64,000 nt of DNA, taken from the NCBI GenBank assembly GCA_008828725.1, contig MEHQ01003965.1, positions 94,501 through 158,500 of the forward strand, in the 5' to 3' direction. This stretch comes from Saccharina japonica. Lineage: Eukaryota > Sar > Phaeophyceae > Laminariales > Laminariaceae. The notes beneath the pieces are model-generated. The model worked only from the letters and a program-made list of their open reading frames with translations, made no database searches and was not told where the DNA came from. The position numbers were made by a program, and so were the translations under genes. Below, piece by piece: positions 40,301 through 54,200 of this stretch. The number at the start of each line of letters is the position of its first letter. Position 1 is the stretch's first letter.

Positions 40301-43300
40301 TCTAGATAAACCAGGGCAGGTCAATGCATTCCTGGTGTGTATGATCTGTATGGTCTGCATGATCTGTATGATCTGTATGATCTGTATGATCTGCATGATC
40401 TGTATGATCTAGCTCATGTTGCCGGGTGGGAACCGTCTAGTCTGCATGATCTAGCACTTGTTTCCGGGGTTGTATACCAGGTATGTACTAATGATAGTAT
40501 GCAGATCCTGCACAACCTCTTACAACGGCAGGCGAGGAACTAGATGATCTGTAGATGATCTGATCTATCTGTAGATGATATGTATGATCTGTAGGTGATC
40601 TGTCTGAAGTGTGAATAGTTTGATCCCTATTAATAGTACAACGAGAAATAATACATATGTACGACCACGAAGTTGTTTGGTCAGGCCACAATTTTCTATG
40701 AACAGTCCATCTTGTTCGTTCTTGGTATGCTTGGAAGTGTTTACTCGTATATGGGCGCAGCCAGCCTCCGAAATGCGCTTTCCGTAGCAGAGGCCCATCC
40801 CAACCTACCTACGAGTACGCAGTATCCCATGTTTTGCTGTCAAGAGCACCCTGTAGCACACCGTTTCCCACGGCACCATAAGAGACGAAACCGTCGCGTT
40901 AATATGATGCCAAACCGACGACTATTACGGGAGACCATAGTAAACACTAGTAAATAGGACCAAACATTGATAGTAAAAGTAGTTAGGTATATAATCAAGT
41001 ATAGAGCTTTTAGTGTGTACCGTAGATCCCTATTAACTACTATTACTAGTATTACTAGTATTACTAGTATTACTAGTATAATATACTATATTAAGTACGG
41101 TCTCCCGTAATAGCAAAAATAGGCAAATTGGAAGCCATGAGAAGGACCGTCTATCACACCCTTAGACCCGTATACACGGTCAAGAGCAAGAGCACCTTTA
41201 ACCCCTCAATCTACTTGGAATTAGTGTGGGATGTGAGTGGGTTAAGCACATAAACTGTCACGGTAGCACAGTGACGAAACTGCCAACTATTAATAGCAGT
41301 GTTACCATGATGTCGCACCATGTCGCACCAATGAGCAGGCGAGAAACCGTTTGAAAGCGTTGGCGATGCTGACGGATGGGTTGGAGCCGTCAGAGGGGTC
41401 TGGCCTTGACCTCGTTGTGGGGGATATCCGGGACAGGTCGTCGCTCACGCCGTCGCTGTTTAAGGTCAGTGTTGAAAAAAAAAGCAGTCTTGGTCAAGTC
41501 AGAGTACGTAGTGTTTAGTGTTTAATTTACGACTGTAGCTCACCAGCTTCGATTAAATGGTTAATGTTGTTGTTGTTGTTGTTGTGTGTTGTGTTGTTGT
41601 TGATGTTGTCGTTGTTGTTGTTGTTGTTGTTGTTGTTGTTGCTGTTGCTGTTGTCTTCACATTAATCCGTTAACTCTACCCAACGGCGTAAGTACGGCCA
41701 GCGTCCGTCCTGAGTATCCATCCTGGAGAGGTACGATAGACATTGTATGGTCACAGACTGTGAGACGGATGCATGGAAATAATCCACACTAACGCCCCGT
41801 TACATCTTCACCCCGCCAAGCCAACAGCCAACAGCCAACAGGTTGATAGTCCCCCCTATTAATAGCTCCTCATACATGTTTTCGACTTGTCCCAGCTTCG
41901 ACAAAATGATAGATAGTCCCCACTAATTCCACATTACATCTCCACTCCGTCAAGTCAACAGTTACCTGGTAGTGTTTACGACTTGACTTGACTCCGCACA
42001 GCCTCGACAACATGGTAGAAATTCCACGCTAACCTAACCACTCTAACCACTCTTCACATCTTTGTTCCGAGAGACTTCCCACGGTTACTATTTATAGGGT
42101 TACAGGGCTAGTAGTTGTTTTATTTTATAGTAGACTTCGGGGTCGGGTTGCGGTTTCAGGTCAAGCATAATAAGTTAACAACGTTGCACAGATGCTCCCA
42201 GTACCTCGGAGTATCGGAAATAGTTTAGATAGTTGTGTAGTCGCAGTATTTCGGGTCTACGTACTTCGGATGTCATACTGCGAGTACTCGAAGTGTTTGG
42301 AGATTCTGTGCTGCGGATATGATACTGCCAATATTCCCAAGTAATTGGGGATCCGACACTGCGGTTACTCCTTGTACTCGCAGTATTTGGGTCTGCAGTT
42401 CTTCTTACCCCCAAGTACTCGCAATACTAAGGCCGCCAGTACTCTTAATACTCTCAGTACTCGGAGTACGAAACGTACTCGATACTCCGAGTATACTCCG
42501 AGTATGAAGTATACTCTCTCGCCGCCACGGGCGGTGTAGGGTTGGCAGGGGGGGGTTCGGTGTGCTGTAGGGAATGTGGGGTCTTGCGGCCGACGAAAGC
42601 AGCGCTTAAGAAACCTTGTTTATGTAAGGCGGGGTGTGCCCTACACTAATGGAGATTCTGTGCAATGTTGTTGAAGGCTGGGCTGAGGTCTGTCCAGCCC
42701 CGAGTCGAGTTGCCTGGGCATGATCTGATTGTTTTATTTAGTATGGTTTATTTGGTACCAGGTCTTATTTTTGTCCTATGGTGGTGATAGGTTTAAGCGC
42801 AAGGACGGACGAGGACGAGAGGTTTGCTCAGTGTGTATAGTATAGTATACTATATAGGACAAGCACTTTGACAACGCATGGAGATGGGGAACACACTGGT
42901 GATGTTAGTCATGGCCAAGTGGGATAGTCTACGCTGATACTAAGACACTAGGGGGAACATATCGATACTAATGACTAATTACTATTGAGCAGTGTTTAAA
43001 CGTAGTAAAGGTACAGTAGTATAGGTAGCGACATACTACTGCATACGTATGGCTAGTATTAGTATGCCGTTATACCACTATGCCGCCCGTAATAATACAG
43101 ACACACTACTCGTAGCATTGTTGGAGCAAGGACTTGGGGGGAGAGGCTGGAATTGTTGAACCAGCGTTCTGAGAAGACAGGCTAGTGTTTGGCTATTGTG
43201 GCCATCTACAGCGTGTACTGTTAGTACTATTTTAATATTATTGGACCAGCCCAAGAGAGTGTTCTAGGAATAGGACGTGATGTAAGAGTACTAAAGTAGA

Positions 43301-45205
43301 ATGCACATCAATGTGCTATATACTGAGTTGCAACATTCTTATGCTTAGTCCCGTTTTGTCCCTTTTTTATACATGCTTGCTGCATAGCATAGCATACCAA
43401 AAAACTCTACTGTACTACCTACAGCCTATACAGCCTTGTACCAGGTGTTCATTATGCTCGCCAGTATTTCGGCATGTGGACGTTCGTATGACACGAGCAT
43501 AAATCTCGTATACAGCATAATCGGGTTTATTTATGTTTGCCCGAGCATTGGCACCGTACCTGAGGGAAAACATCATACGAAATGAAATAGCGTGCTTGTT
43601 TGATGCTCGTTGTCCTTTTAAAACACACACGAAAACAAATATATATATAGTAGAATGGATGAATGGATGCGTGTACGTAAGCCTGACTATATGCTGATGT
43701 TAATGGATGCGTGTACGTAAGCCTTACTATATGCTGATGTTAAGATGTTCGCTGCCCGTGACTTGGACAGGACGTTGCTGCGGTGGTGTCGTGCACAGCC
43801 GCGATCGTGCGCCCGAAAGAGGGAGACGGCCCGGACAGGGCTAAGTACTTCCAGGGCATCACATTCTACGAGCCAGAGGTAAGGACGGCCGTGCTTTGTT
43901 CTTGGTGCTCGGGGCTGTTCGGTCCAGGGTGACAATTAAAACAAATCAAAATTTCTGTGAAAAGTAATCAGACTGACGCCTTTCTGTGAAAAACGCTTCG
44001 CAATGTGCAGGGCTAAAATACTCACAACGATGCATTCGGTGTTGGCGGCGACATTCCCGATGGCATGCCGTTTCGCTGGGTGTAATGGCTAGAGTGTTGG
44101 AGCAGCGTTGACGGCTGGGTATAACACCAGAGTATAGCCAGTGTTGCTCTTTGTTTGTCGAAGAAGTTGCTGCAGTAGCGGTGGTCCTGTGTCCTGTCGC
44201 GCTTCGTCGTCTCCCGCGTTGAAGGTGCCTTGCTGCTTGCTCAGGGCGGGGTTACTGCAGAACGTGTGGTCAGTAGTCCTTGGGTTTCACTACTGTTGCA
44301 CGTCAACAGCCTACGAGTACTGTTGCACACAAGCAGACTGCTGTTGCACGTGAACAGACTACTGTTGCACGCAAGCAGACTACTATTGTACGTGAACAGA
44401 CTAATGTTGCCCGTGAACAGACTACTGCTGCACGCGATCAAACTACTGTTGCACGCGAACAGTCCACCTTTACTCGTGAACAATCTACCTTTACACGTAA
44501 ACAGTCCCATGCATCAAAGCTTCCCGGCCGATTCTGTGTCCTGGGGCCGTGCGGATAGTCGTCGACAATGTTTATTTTTTACATTTCTACGACCTGGGCC
44601 ATATGAAATGGTTGATATTCCGCAAGACCAATAACCAATAACCCCTCCTTACACACCCATCCCGGGAAAATTCTAACGTGACACCAGTACGAGTTGGGGC
44701 TATAGAGCTATAGGGCTAGCGTCAGGGGTTAAAGTCGAGTAAATTTCGACCGGGTTTGTCGAAGCTGGGCGAAGGTCTACAATATCCTCATCCTCGATAG
44801 TACCTTTGAGGATCGTGCCTTCGTGGAGGACACTCATTTGTGTTTGTTTTTCTGGGTGCGGCTTCCCTCAGATGATGTATCACTTTAGTAGTGTTTTTTT
44901 CCGCTCCAGATGTGATGAATGGAGCCTTGGCTGTCTTGTGACTACGGACTAAATTATGGCGAGGAGTTAATGGGATAACAACTAACTATTAATAACTAAA
45001 TACCCAGGTTTTCATGCGATTTCAGTCACGAATAAATGCTACGGCGTGAACTTCGTAGTGAGCATGCTTGTCTGTTGAAAAATAAAACAACACCAACAAC
45101 ACCAGCAACAACAATGAGAGCAACAACAACACCAGCACCAACAATGAGAGCAACAGCAATGAGAGCAACAACGATGAGAGCAACAGCAACAACAGTAGCA
45201 ACAGT

Positions 45206-45250
<45 letters not shown>

Positions 45251-48200
45251 AATGAGAGCAACCGCCACCTACAGCAATAATGAGAGCGACAGTGAGAGCA
45301 ACCACAGCAATAATGAGAGCAACCGCCCGTAACAACTGGTGTTGTAGGTGGCGGACGTGCCGAAAGAGACGGAGTTCGAAGGGCTTTCCAACCTGGTGGA
45401 GGCGGTGAGCAGGTACTCCGACGTCAGCGGCAAGACGCTTTACAGCTGCCTACCTTCCTTCCAGGAGGGGTGGAAGCAGTGGGGAGCGCTTGACGACGTG
45501 GTGAGACCTCCTATCTACTGTACCATCTACTGCATGTAGTGTATTATGTAGTGTATTTACTGTAGTGTTTTTGAGTAGTATCTACACTGCGCAACATCTC
45601 ATAACGGCGGCTTGGGATCTAGGTTAGCTAGATCGCGATATCATAACGGTGGTATGGTAACGCCAGATTATGGTGTACAGTAGATTATCTATTAATATAT
45701 TATATATTAATAGATAGTGAGCTCATAACAGCAGGTTAGGATCTATAGTAAATAGACGATATATCTACTAGTAGATAGTGACCTCAGTACAGCAGGTTAG
45801 GATCTATAATATATGATATATCTAGATCGTGGTCTCAAAACAGCAGGTTAGGATCTAGATGACATATCCAGATCGTGATACCATACCAGCAGGTTAGGAC
45901 TTAGATGATGCACAGCAGACATCAATAGATGCATCACCATCCACCCGACATGTGAAGCCGTTCGCTGCTATATATTCAATACAATATATTGAATATAATG
46001 AATACATTGAATATATGGAAAATATTGAATACATTGAATATATGTGTGTGTTTTCGTCCCATTTATTCTGGGCGCCTACACCTTTCGGTATGTTGACGCA
46101 CCAGCCGGGGTCACACAGAAGGAGGGTAAACACAGGAGTTTTTTTTACCAGCCGGGGTCACACAGAAGGAGGGTAAACACAGGAGTTTTTTTTACCAGCC
46201 GGGGTCACACAGAAGGAGGGTAAACACAGGAGTTTTTTTTTTTTTCTCCACCTTTCTCTCTGCAATATATTGAATATTTTTCTTGCGCTTCAGGTAATGG
46301 GGGGCGTCAGCGAAAGCGTCCTCCGCGTCGTCCCGGGTGCGGGAGAAGCTGCAGTGGACGGTGGGGTCGCAGCAGCAGCAGCGGTATTCAGCGGGGAAGT
46401 GAAGACGTCTAACTCTGGCGGCTTCGTCTCCATTCGCACCAAAAACTTGTCCCCCGCGCTGGATTTGTCACGCTACAACGCCCTCAGGCTGAGAGTCAAG
46501 GGAGATGGAAACCGTTACAAGTTCAGCATGTGAGAGGAGTGCCGAGGGCACTATATGGCTTGGCTTAGCTTGGGGTGGGCTTGGGGTAGGATTGGGTTGG
46601 GTGGAGTTGGGTTGCTTTGTTGTGGGGTAGGATTGGGTTGGGTTGGGTACTGCATTTCATGGGTGGTTGGGTTGGGTAGGCGGGTGGGTCGGTGGGTCGG
46701 CGCGTGGGATTGGGTGCGGTGCGGTGGCTCATGGGTGGGTGGTTGGGTGGGTGGGAAAATGACAGCGAATGGCGTTTCGCTGAAGACCTGCACATACTTT
46801 GCTGAATTCCCTTACCCTTACGTATTATGGTCTGCTTTAGGCCTGCACTGTACATGTTTTGGTGGAGTTTAGCGTACGCGAGATGGATGATGGTGTGTGG
46901 GAGAGCAGCCTCGATTGCCAAAGAGAGGAGAGCAATCATTCAGTACATATCTATGGCATAACAACAATTTGAGTGATGCGTTCGCTCGTATTTCAGAGAT
47001 ACCGCTGCAAACCTATTTGTAGGGAGACGTGTCTCACTGTTAGCTCAACTTAGGTGGGGGGGCTTGAGGATGGCTCTGGTAATCCATGGCCCATGGCACA
47101 GGTAGGTCAAGCCCTTTCGAAGTGTCCGAGTTCTATTGGTAGGAGTGAGGTGCTTAATATGACTGAAAGTTGTGCCTTCTTTGACGCACAGCGTTCTGAA
47201 AGTTATGTTATCCTCGTCGGCCGTCCCTGTCTCTAAATCTGTCTCTCACTCTGTCTCTCACTCTGTCTCTTGCTCTTTCGCTCACTCTGTCTCTCACTCT
47301 GTCTCTTAACTCTGTGACGCAGCTATGACTCCCCTGGGTGGAACAGCAAGTCCTGGTGCGACTCATTCGACACAAAGAAGGGAGAGTGGATGGACGTCGA
47401 CATTCCTTTTAACGCCCTTACGTGAGTCCGTGTGTGATATGGGGTGCCTGTAACCTATAACCTACAACCGATACCTTGATGCCTGTTTTGATGCCTGTTT
47501 TGACGTTCCAACTTGACCCTCTTGCGTGAGTCCCATGTGTTTCTGGGGTACCTGCCTTGATGCTTGTTATGATACGTGGCTTTCCTTGCAGCTCTCTTAC
47601 GTGGGTCTGTGTGTTTCTGGCACACCTACCGTGATGCTTGTTGTGTGCAACACCTGTGGCGCTGGAAGCCATGCGCCATGACTACTGCACGAGCACGATC
47701 ATGACACGGCACGTGCCTCGCGTCAAGTGACACCCTGTGTGGAACGCGCGAATAACGTTGAACCCTTGCTCCACATTTTTCTGCAGCAATGGTTATGTTG
47801 CTCTATGTATGGACCAAGTAACCCCTTGAAAAGTCCGGCCGCTTTTTGGGGGCACAATACTGTCTACAGTCTAGCGTCTACAGTCTAGAGTCTCGCGTAG
47901 GATACATTGTGCAGCAGAGGAAGGGTTCATAACAAGCGCCCCGTCTGTGTGTGTTCCTGTTGGTAGCTCTCAATCCATTCACTTTCCTATTTTATCCTAT
48001 TTTAGCTCAGTTCCGTTAATCCGTTAAGGACTTGATTGTAGTACTTGAGCGACTAAACTATTCACGCACGAGACAGGGCATCCAATCTCTCTCTATAAGG
48101 TAGTATGAATAGTAATAGTGAATATACCAATACCTCACCCTCCTACTCGTACAGCAGTAGTAGAGTAGTAGTGACTTTGATCGAGTTTGACACATACCGT

Positions 48201-51200
48201 TTGCTGCACGCGCTACCCCCATCGACCATCAACCATGGCCTACCATCATATGAGTTTAACCAGTAACACAGCAAAACTGCAGAATTCTAACCAATCACGA
48301 GATTTTGTGAAGATGTTGAGAGATGTTGGCCAGTTCGTCCGTCGTCGGTTGAGGGTCCCTTTCTATTCAAAACGCCATAAAAACGCCCCCTATACAGCAG
48401 TATCATAGCCCTACTGTGCCCCCTTTACAGTAGTATTATAGTATGATAGCCCTAATGCCTGTGGCCCCTTTACAGCAGTATTATAGTATGATAGCCCTAC
48501 TGCCTGTGGCCCCTTTACAGCAGTATTATAGTATGATAGCCCTACTGCCTGTGGCCCCTTTACAGTAGTATTATAGTCCTACTGTGGCATCTTTACAGCA
48601 GAATTATAGCCCTATTGTGGCCCCTTTACAGCAGTATTATAGTATGATACCCCTATTGTGCCCCCTTTACAGCAGTATTATAGTATGATAGCCCTACTGC
48701 TGTGGCCAACAGCTGACACCCATGGGCAACAGTTAACCTCTTTTACCTGTTTACAGCTTGGCCGACCTGACCGACGTTGTCCCCTAGTCCACGATATGGA
48801 TAGATACATCAGCTACATCAGGCTCCCTCAGAAGGCACGTCGGTGTTGGAGCAAATGCCTACCAATATGTGCAACTCCCTGCAACCTAGCATAAGGCAAT
48901 GCTAAGTGCACTCCGAGAATAACTAATAGGCCTGGTCGATGTTTCGGGGACAACGTATTTGGAATTTGAATAAGACACGATTTCGAGTAATAAAAGGCGT
49001 TACTACTGTAACACGGGTCTCTTTGTTGTCCCGCGATTTTCTGCCCGTCTTTTTTTTTGTTCAGGTATAACTTTCGCACGTCGTCTGTGAAGGACCCCCC
49101 GGCGTTCTCTTCCAGCACCATCAACTCCTTGCAACTCACGCTCTCCAAATTCGAGCTAGACGGCGATCTCAACCCGAACTTCTCCGCAGGGCCTTTCGAG
49201 CTCACCATTTCTTCCGTCAAGGTAATGTCGCCACAGTACTTGCCATTATTGATGTTTCGATCATGAAAAACAAAATCGTATGCAGCGTGGACAATGCGTT
49301 GACCATGTGTTGACCATGTGTTGGCCATGTGTTGACCATGTGCTGACCATGTGTCAAGCCATGTGTTGACCATGTGTTGACCATGTGCTGACCATGTGTT
49401 GGCCATGTGTTAGCCATGTGTTGACCATGTGTTGACCATGTGTTGGCCATGTGTTGACCATGTGTTGACATGTGTTGGCCATGTGTTGACCATATGTTGA
49501 CCATGTGTTGCCATGTGTTGACCATATGTTGACCATGTGTTGGCCATGTATTGACCATGTGTTGACCATGTGCAAATCATGTGTTGACCATGTGTTGGCC
49601 ATGTGTTGACGCGCGGTACGGAGGCTTGATAAGGTTGTGCGCCGCTATGCCGCGCGCAACTGTCAAGCTGTGAAGCATGATGATTGGCCGAAGGGTGCGC
49701 CGCACGTATTCCGACCGTAACAAGTGTCAAACACGATTATCCGAAGGTTGCGCCGCACACGTATGGGGTATCATATCATATGGTGTGTTGGCTGTAGTTG
49801 AGAGTTTTGGATCACCTTAAGAGTCAAGAGCTGCAGAGTTATGGTGCAGTGTTTATATATATTTTCGGCGTTTTTTGTTTACTTTCTCTAGGCGGCAACG
49901 GTAAAATGGGGACCTGAGCTGATGTATCCCATGCGTAGACCTTTCTCTAGGCGGTCACGGCAAAATAGAGATAGTATCTGATGTGTCCTAAGTATTTGTG
50001 TGGACCTTTCTCTAGGCTGTCACTGTACAATGGGGACCTGATCTCTGTGTGTGGACCTTTCTGTAGAGGTGGTATCTGATCTGATCTGATGTGATGTGAT
50101 GTGCCGGATGTGTGATGTCGTAAATTGCAGGCGGTGACCATGAGCGGGGAGGAAGACGAGACCCCTCGCTTCGTGCACCTCAGCTCCGCGGGAGTCACAA
50201 GACCTGGAAGGCCGGGGCTAGACATCGAGGCCGAGCCTCCCGCGGTGAGAATGACGGCTGGATCACGAAGCCGTACCCTTGCCCTTCCTTGCCCCTTATG
50301 TACTCGTCACTTGTATAGCGGTATAAGGTACACCCGAGACACCATTCCAGCTATTTTGTGACGTGCCTGGTTCGATGCACTCAGCGTTACCGGGTGCATC
50401 CGAACGAGTTTTGTTTTGTGGCACACGACGTGATCCTAGTACGCCCAGCTTAGTTTTGTTTTGTGGCATACAACGTGGTCCTAGTGCACCCAGCGTTACA
50501 TCCGATCAAGCATGTTTCGTGACATGTGTGGTACGCGTGAAATACCTGTAGACCATACTCGTTCCGGTGTTACTTTCTGCAAGGTGATGTTTCCCTAAAA
50601 ACTGCATCCGAGCTACTTGGTAGTACTCGTAGTGTAGGACATGTTTGCTATTGTTATACTGCAGTATGAATACGCTACATCATACAAGAGTTACCTCTTG
50701 CACAGCAGTTGTTCAAGGGCACCCCATCATTTTGAGGATATGCCATTCATACTATTAATAGTACTTTGATATTGTTATATTGCAGTATAATCTGAGTGGG
50801 ATAACGTTATACTGCAGAAAGGGGTTCAGGCACCCAGCGCTACATGCGAACGAGCGAACGAGCGTATTTTGTGGCGTTCGTGCCTCATACGTGGTGTCCC
50901 TTCCCTTCCTACTGATGACATACACCTCATGCGCGCGAAAGGGGGCTTACATTTTTACGCGAGATGTATTTACCTATCAACATAACGACCGATCGCCGCC
51001 GCCTCCGACCGGCTGACTGGCTTGCTTTGCTTGCTGTGCTTGCTTTGCGTGCTTTGCCTGCTTTGCTTGCTTTGCTTGCTCCTCTTGCTTTGTTTTGCTT
51101 GTAACACATATCGTACGTATGCTATTATGATGTCATTGTTTTAGTAGGTAAAATATCAAGACTATGAATAAAGCCATTCGACCGAAGAAGCGTGTTTTGT

Positions 51201-54200
51201 TATCTCTTGACATGTTTTGTCTCTTGATACGCATGAAAGCAAGAACGCTTGTTGTGGTTGTACATATATATGATAAATACGTTGCGCATGATTCTGCGTG
51301 CTCTCCTATGTAGCGAATCACACCCTGCCGCCGCCCCCAACTGACTTGTGGACCTGGTTGCTTGCTTTCTGGTCCTGTGCTGTTCGTTTTGGTCCCCTTT
51401 GGTTGTATGGCTTGACTTGAAGGTGCGCATGAACGACATGCTGTCGTACCTGCTGACGTACAAGCTCAAGGGCGAAGACGTGGTGCGCGACAGTGGCATA
51501 CCCGCGACGATCATCAGGCCCTGCGCTCTCACCGAAGAGCCGGCCGGGGCGCCGATGATCGTATCTCAGGGAGACAACATCAAGGGGAAGATAAGCAGGT
51601 GCACTGGTGCAGTAAAAACGCCTACCTGGTATAATGACTCCCGGCTGCCAAAACGATGATTTAAATATACCTGGTAGGTCTTAACCCATGAAAAATAGAA
51701 TGCGCCGTTTTGTTTTCGGGAGGGGGTTCCGTCGGTATGCGTCGGTAGTGTGAACCGCTCGCCAAGCTCCTCACTTTTAAGCCCAAGTCTTACCTGGCAA
51801 AGCGAGACACCAAAACACTGCTTGCTGTGACATTACAACTATTATAACACGTCACCCTCCTTGCTCTATCATCGGTTTGTCTTTTTGATCGGCCGTGTGT
51901 AGAGATGACATCGCGGAGCTGGTTGTGGCGTCTCTGCTGTCCCCGCTGGCCAAGTCGCTGACCTTCGAGGTGAAGTCTGACCTGGCATTCAGCACTCTGT
52001 GGGAAGGGCCGGCCGAGGGAGACCAACCTCGGGATTACGGGTGAGATTCATGCCCTTACCTATGCACAACCCCAAAGCTCACAAGTACCGTTCAGTTCAA
52101 GTGTATGCTGTTGTGTGTACTTTTTTATGCGGGTAGTGCGTGCCGGATTGGCGAGCCTGCGAACACTGCGGTGTATGGTGGTGGTGGTGTTGTTGTTGTT
52201 GGTGTCGTTGTTGATGTTGTTGGTGGTGGTGTCGTCGTTGTTGTTGGTGGTGTTGCTGTCGTTGTTAATTTTGGTGGTGTTGCTGTTGGTGTTGTCTTCG
52301 CATTATGCTGTATAATATGGCCCTAATCTACTATATTTCGTGATGCCAAGACATGCGCCAACATATTCCTACATGTTAGTAGTCGAATCTACATGTATGT
52401 GTCGTATGTACAAGGCGGTGTTTTCCCTGTCTGCCCCATGGCAACGTTCCTTTCGACTGCCACTGCGAGTGCCTTGTTGGGCGAAAAAACAAATGGTCGT
52501 GTTGCAAAGAGCGTTGTACACCCTACCCCCTACAAGAAAAATGCTACACACTTACCTACATACCTGGTACAATTTACCATTTTCGGCCAGTTGTAGTTAT
52601 TCTCTTCGGCCAAAGTTTAGTTCGTGACTTGTATGTTGGGCCAGACTGTAGTTTGTGTTTTGGGCCAGAATGTGCTTTGTATTTGCACCCAGATTGTAGT
52701 TTGCATTTTCGACGAGGGTGGGTTCATATTTTTGACCAGGGTGCTGTACGTATTTTCGGCGGTGTAGTTCACATTTTTGGCCAGGGTGTAGTCAAACTAC
52801 AATTTTTGGCCACAGCGCTGTTGATACTTTCGGCCGAAACGTGGCAAATCGTGCTGGCCAAGTGCTGTTCATAGTTTCGGGTGCACTTCATAGTTTCGGC
52901 CAGAGTGCAGTATTAATTTCGGCCGGAGTTGTACCAGTACAGTAGTTGCAGTAGTAGTGGTTCGGGCAGGGTGTGATGGTAGTGGTTTGAGTAGGGTGGT
53001 AGGGGCTTCGAAAGACTAGAGCAGTTGAACCGTCCTGCTTGTGAACTTGTTACCTTGTTGACCCGTTCGGAAGTGCGTTTACAACTGGCCCCCCCATTTT
53101 GAGGACGGTGTACTTGTAATTTGAGTAGGGAAAAAGTCTTGTGTGAAGGGTATAATGGTGTACTTGGGAATATCACTTTGTGCCGTGTCGTGGTTTCCTC
53201 CGCTTGATGCTTGTGCTGTGATGCGATGTCGGTCGGTTGTGCCATGATGTGGCGTGCCGTGCACTCTCTGCCGCCAACCGATATTTACGGTAGTAGTATT
53301 ATTATTATTAGACCTACTGTACGAGTAGACCGAGGTAGTCGTGCATACGATCTACTCTGCGCTTGCCCCGCGCTTCGGCCCTCTCTCACCGAAAAAATCG
53401 TTGTTTAGTGCACCCCGGTCGTATCAGGAGGCAAGGAAGCCATATTGCAGTTTAGCAAAAAGGGGTTTAAATGAGCCATTCATAGGTGAACAATGGAAGC
53501 CAAAAATAGGTGAAGCCCCACTTGAGTAGTCACAGAGAGGTGTACAGTACCTGGAACTGTTCAGCCAACAGTAAGTACGATCGGGCGCTGGCCAATCAGA
53601 GGGGGGACCAGGGAGCCTTTTCCCGAGTGCAATCTTTATTGTACCTATGAACGGCTCAAAAGGCCTAGGTATACCTACTTTTGGGTTTTTCCCTTTTATT
53701 AATCCACATCGAGAGTAGTAGACACTAGTAAACAGTAGAATAGCTCTGTCGTATTATTTATCAATCTCGAGGCAGACGAAGGTATACACAGAATGGGGGC
53801 TCATTTATTGGTATTTTTACTTCCGAGACTCCAAAGCCCTCCCAGCTAATCCACAACTGCACCCTTCCCTCACGCCAAAGAGCGCTAGCAATAATGTCTG
53901 TCTGGTCGGTGAAAACCCGGCATGCTCCGTCCCGGCATTAACATGCTCCGTCCCGGCATTGCGGGGATGCGGGGGTCTATGGTCATACGACTACGGCCAT
54001 GCATGGATATCGAGTTCACCCCCCCGGAAGCGAGGTTTTATGGTTGCACAACTACGGCTATAGATAACATGTGTACCCCCCCCCCTGTTCGTTTGCTCTA
54101 ACCGCGATTGTATAATTATATCAGGGACATATTCCGGCCTTTGGAGAAAGGGCTAACCGGCAAGGAATGGATGGGCGATCAGTCGCCTGAAGAGGTGGCG

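Noticed and set aside
49217-49730. Minus-strand ORFs rich in NTWSTHGQHM
   Set aside because: Translation of the TGTTGACCATG satellite in an intron.
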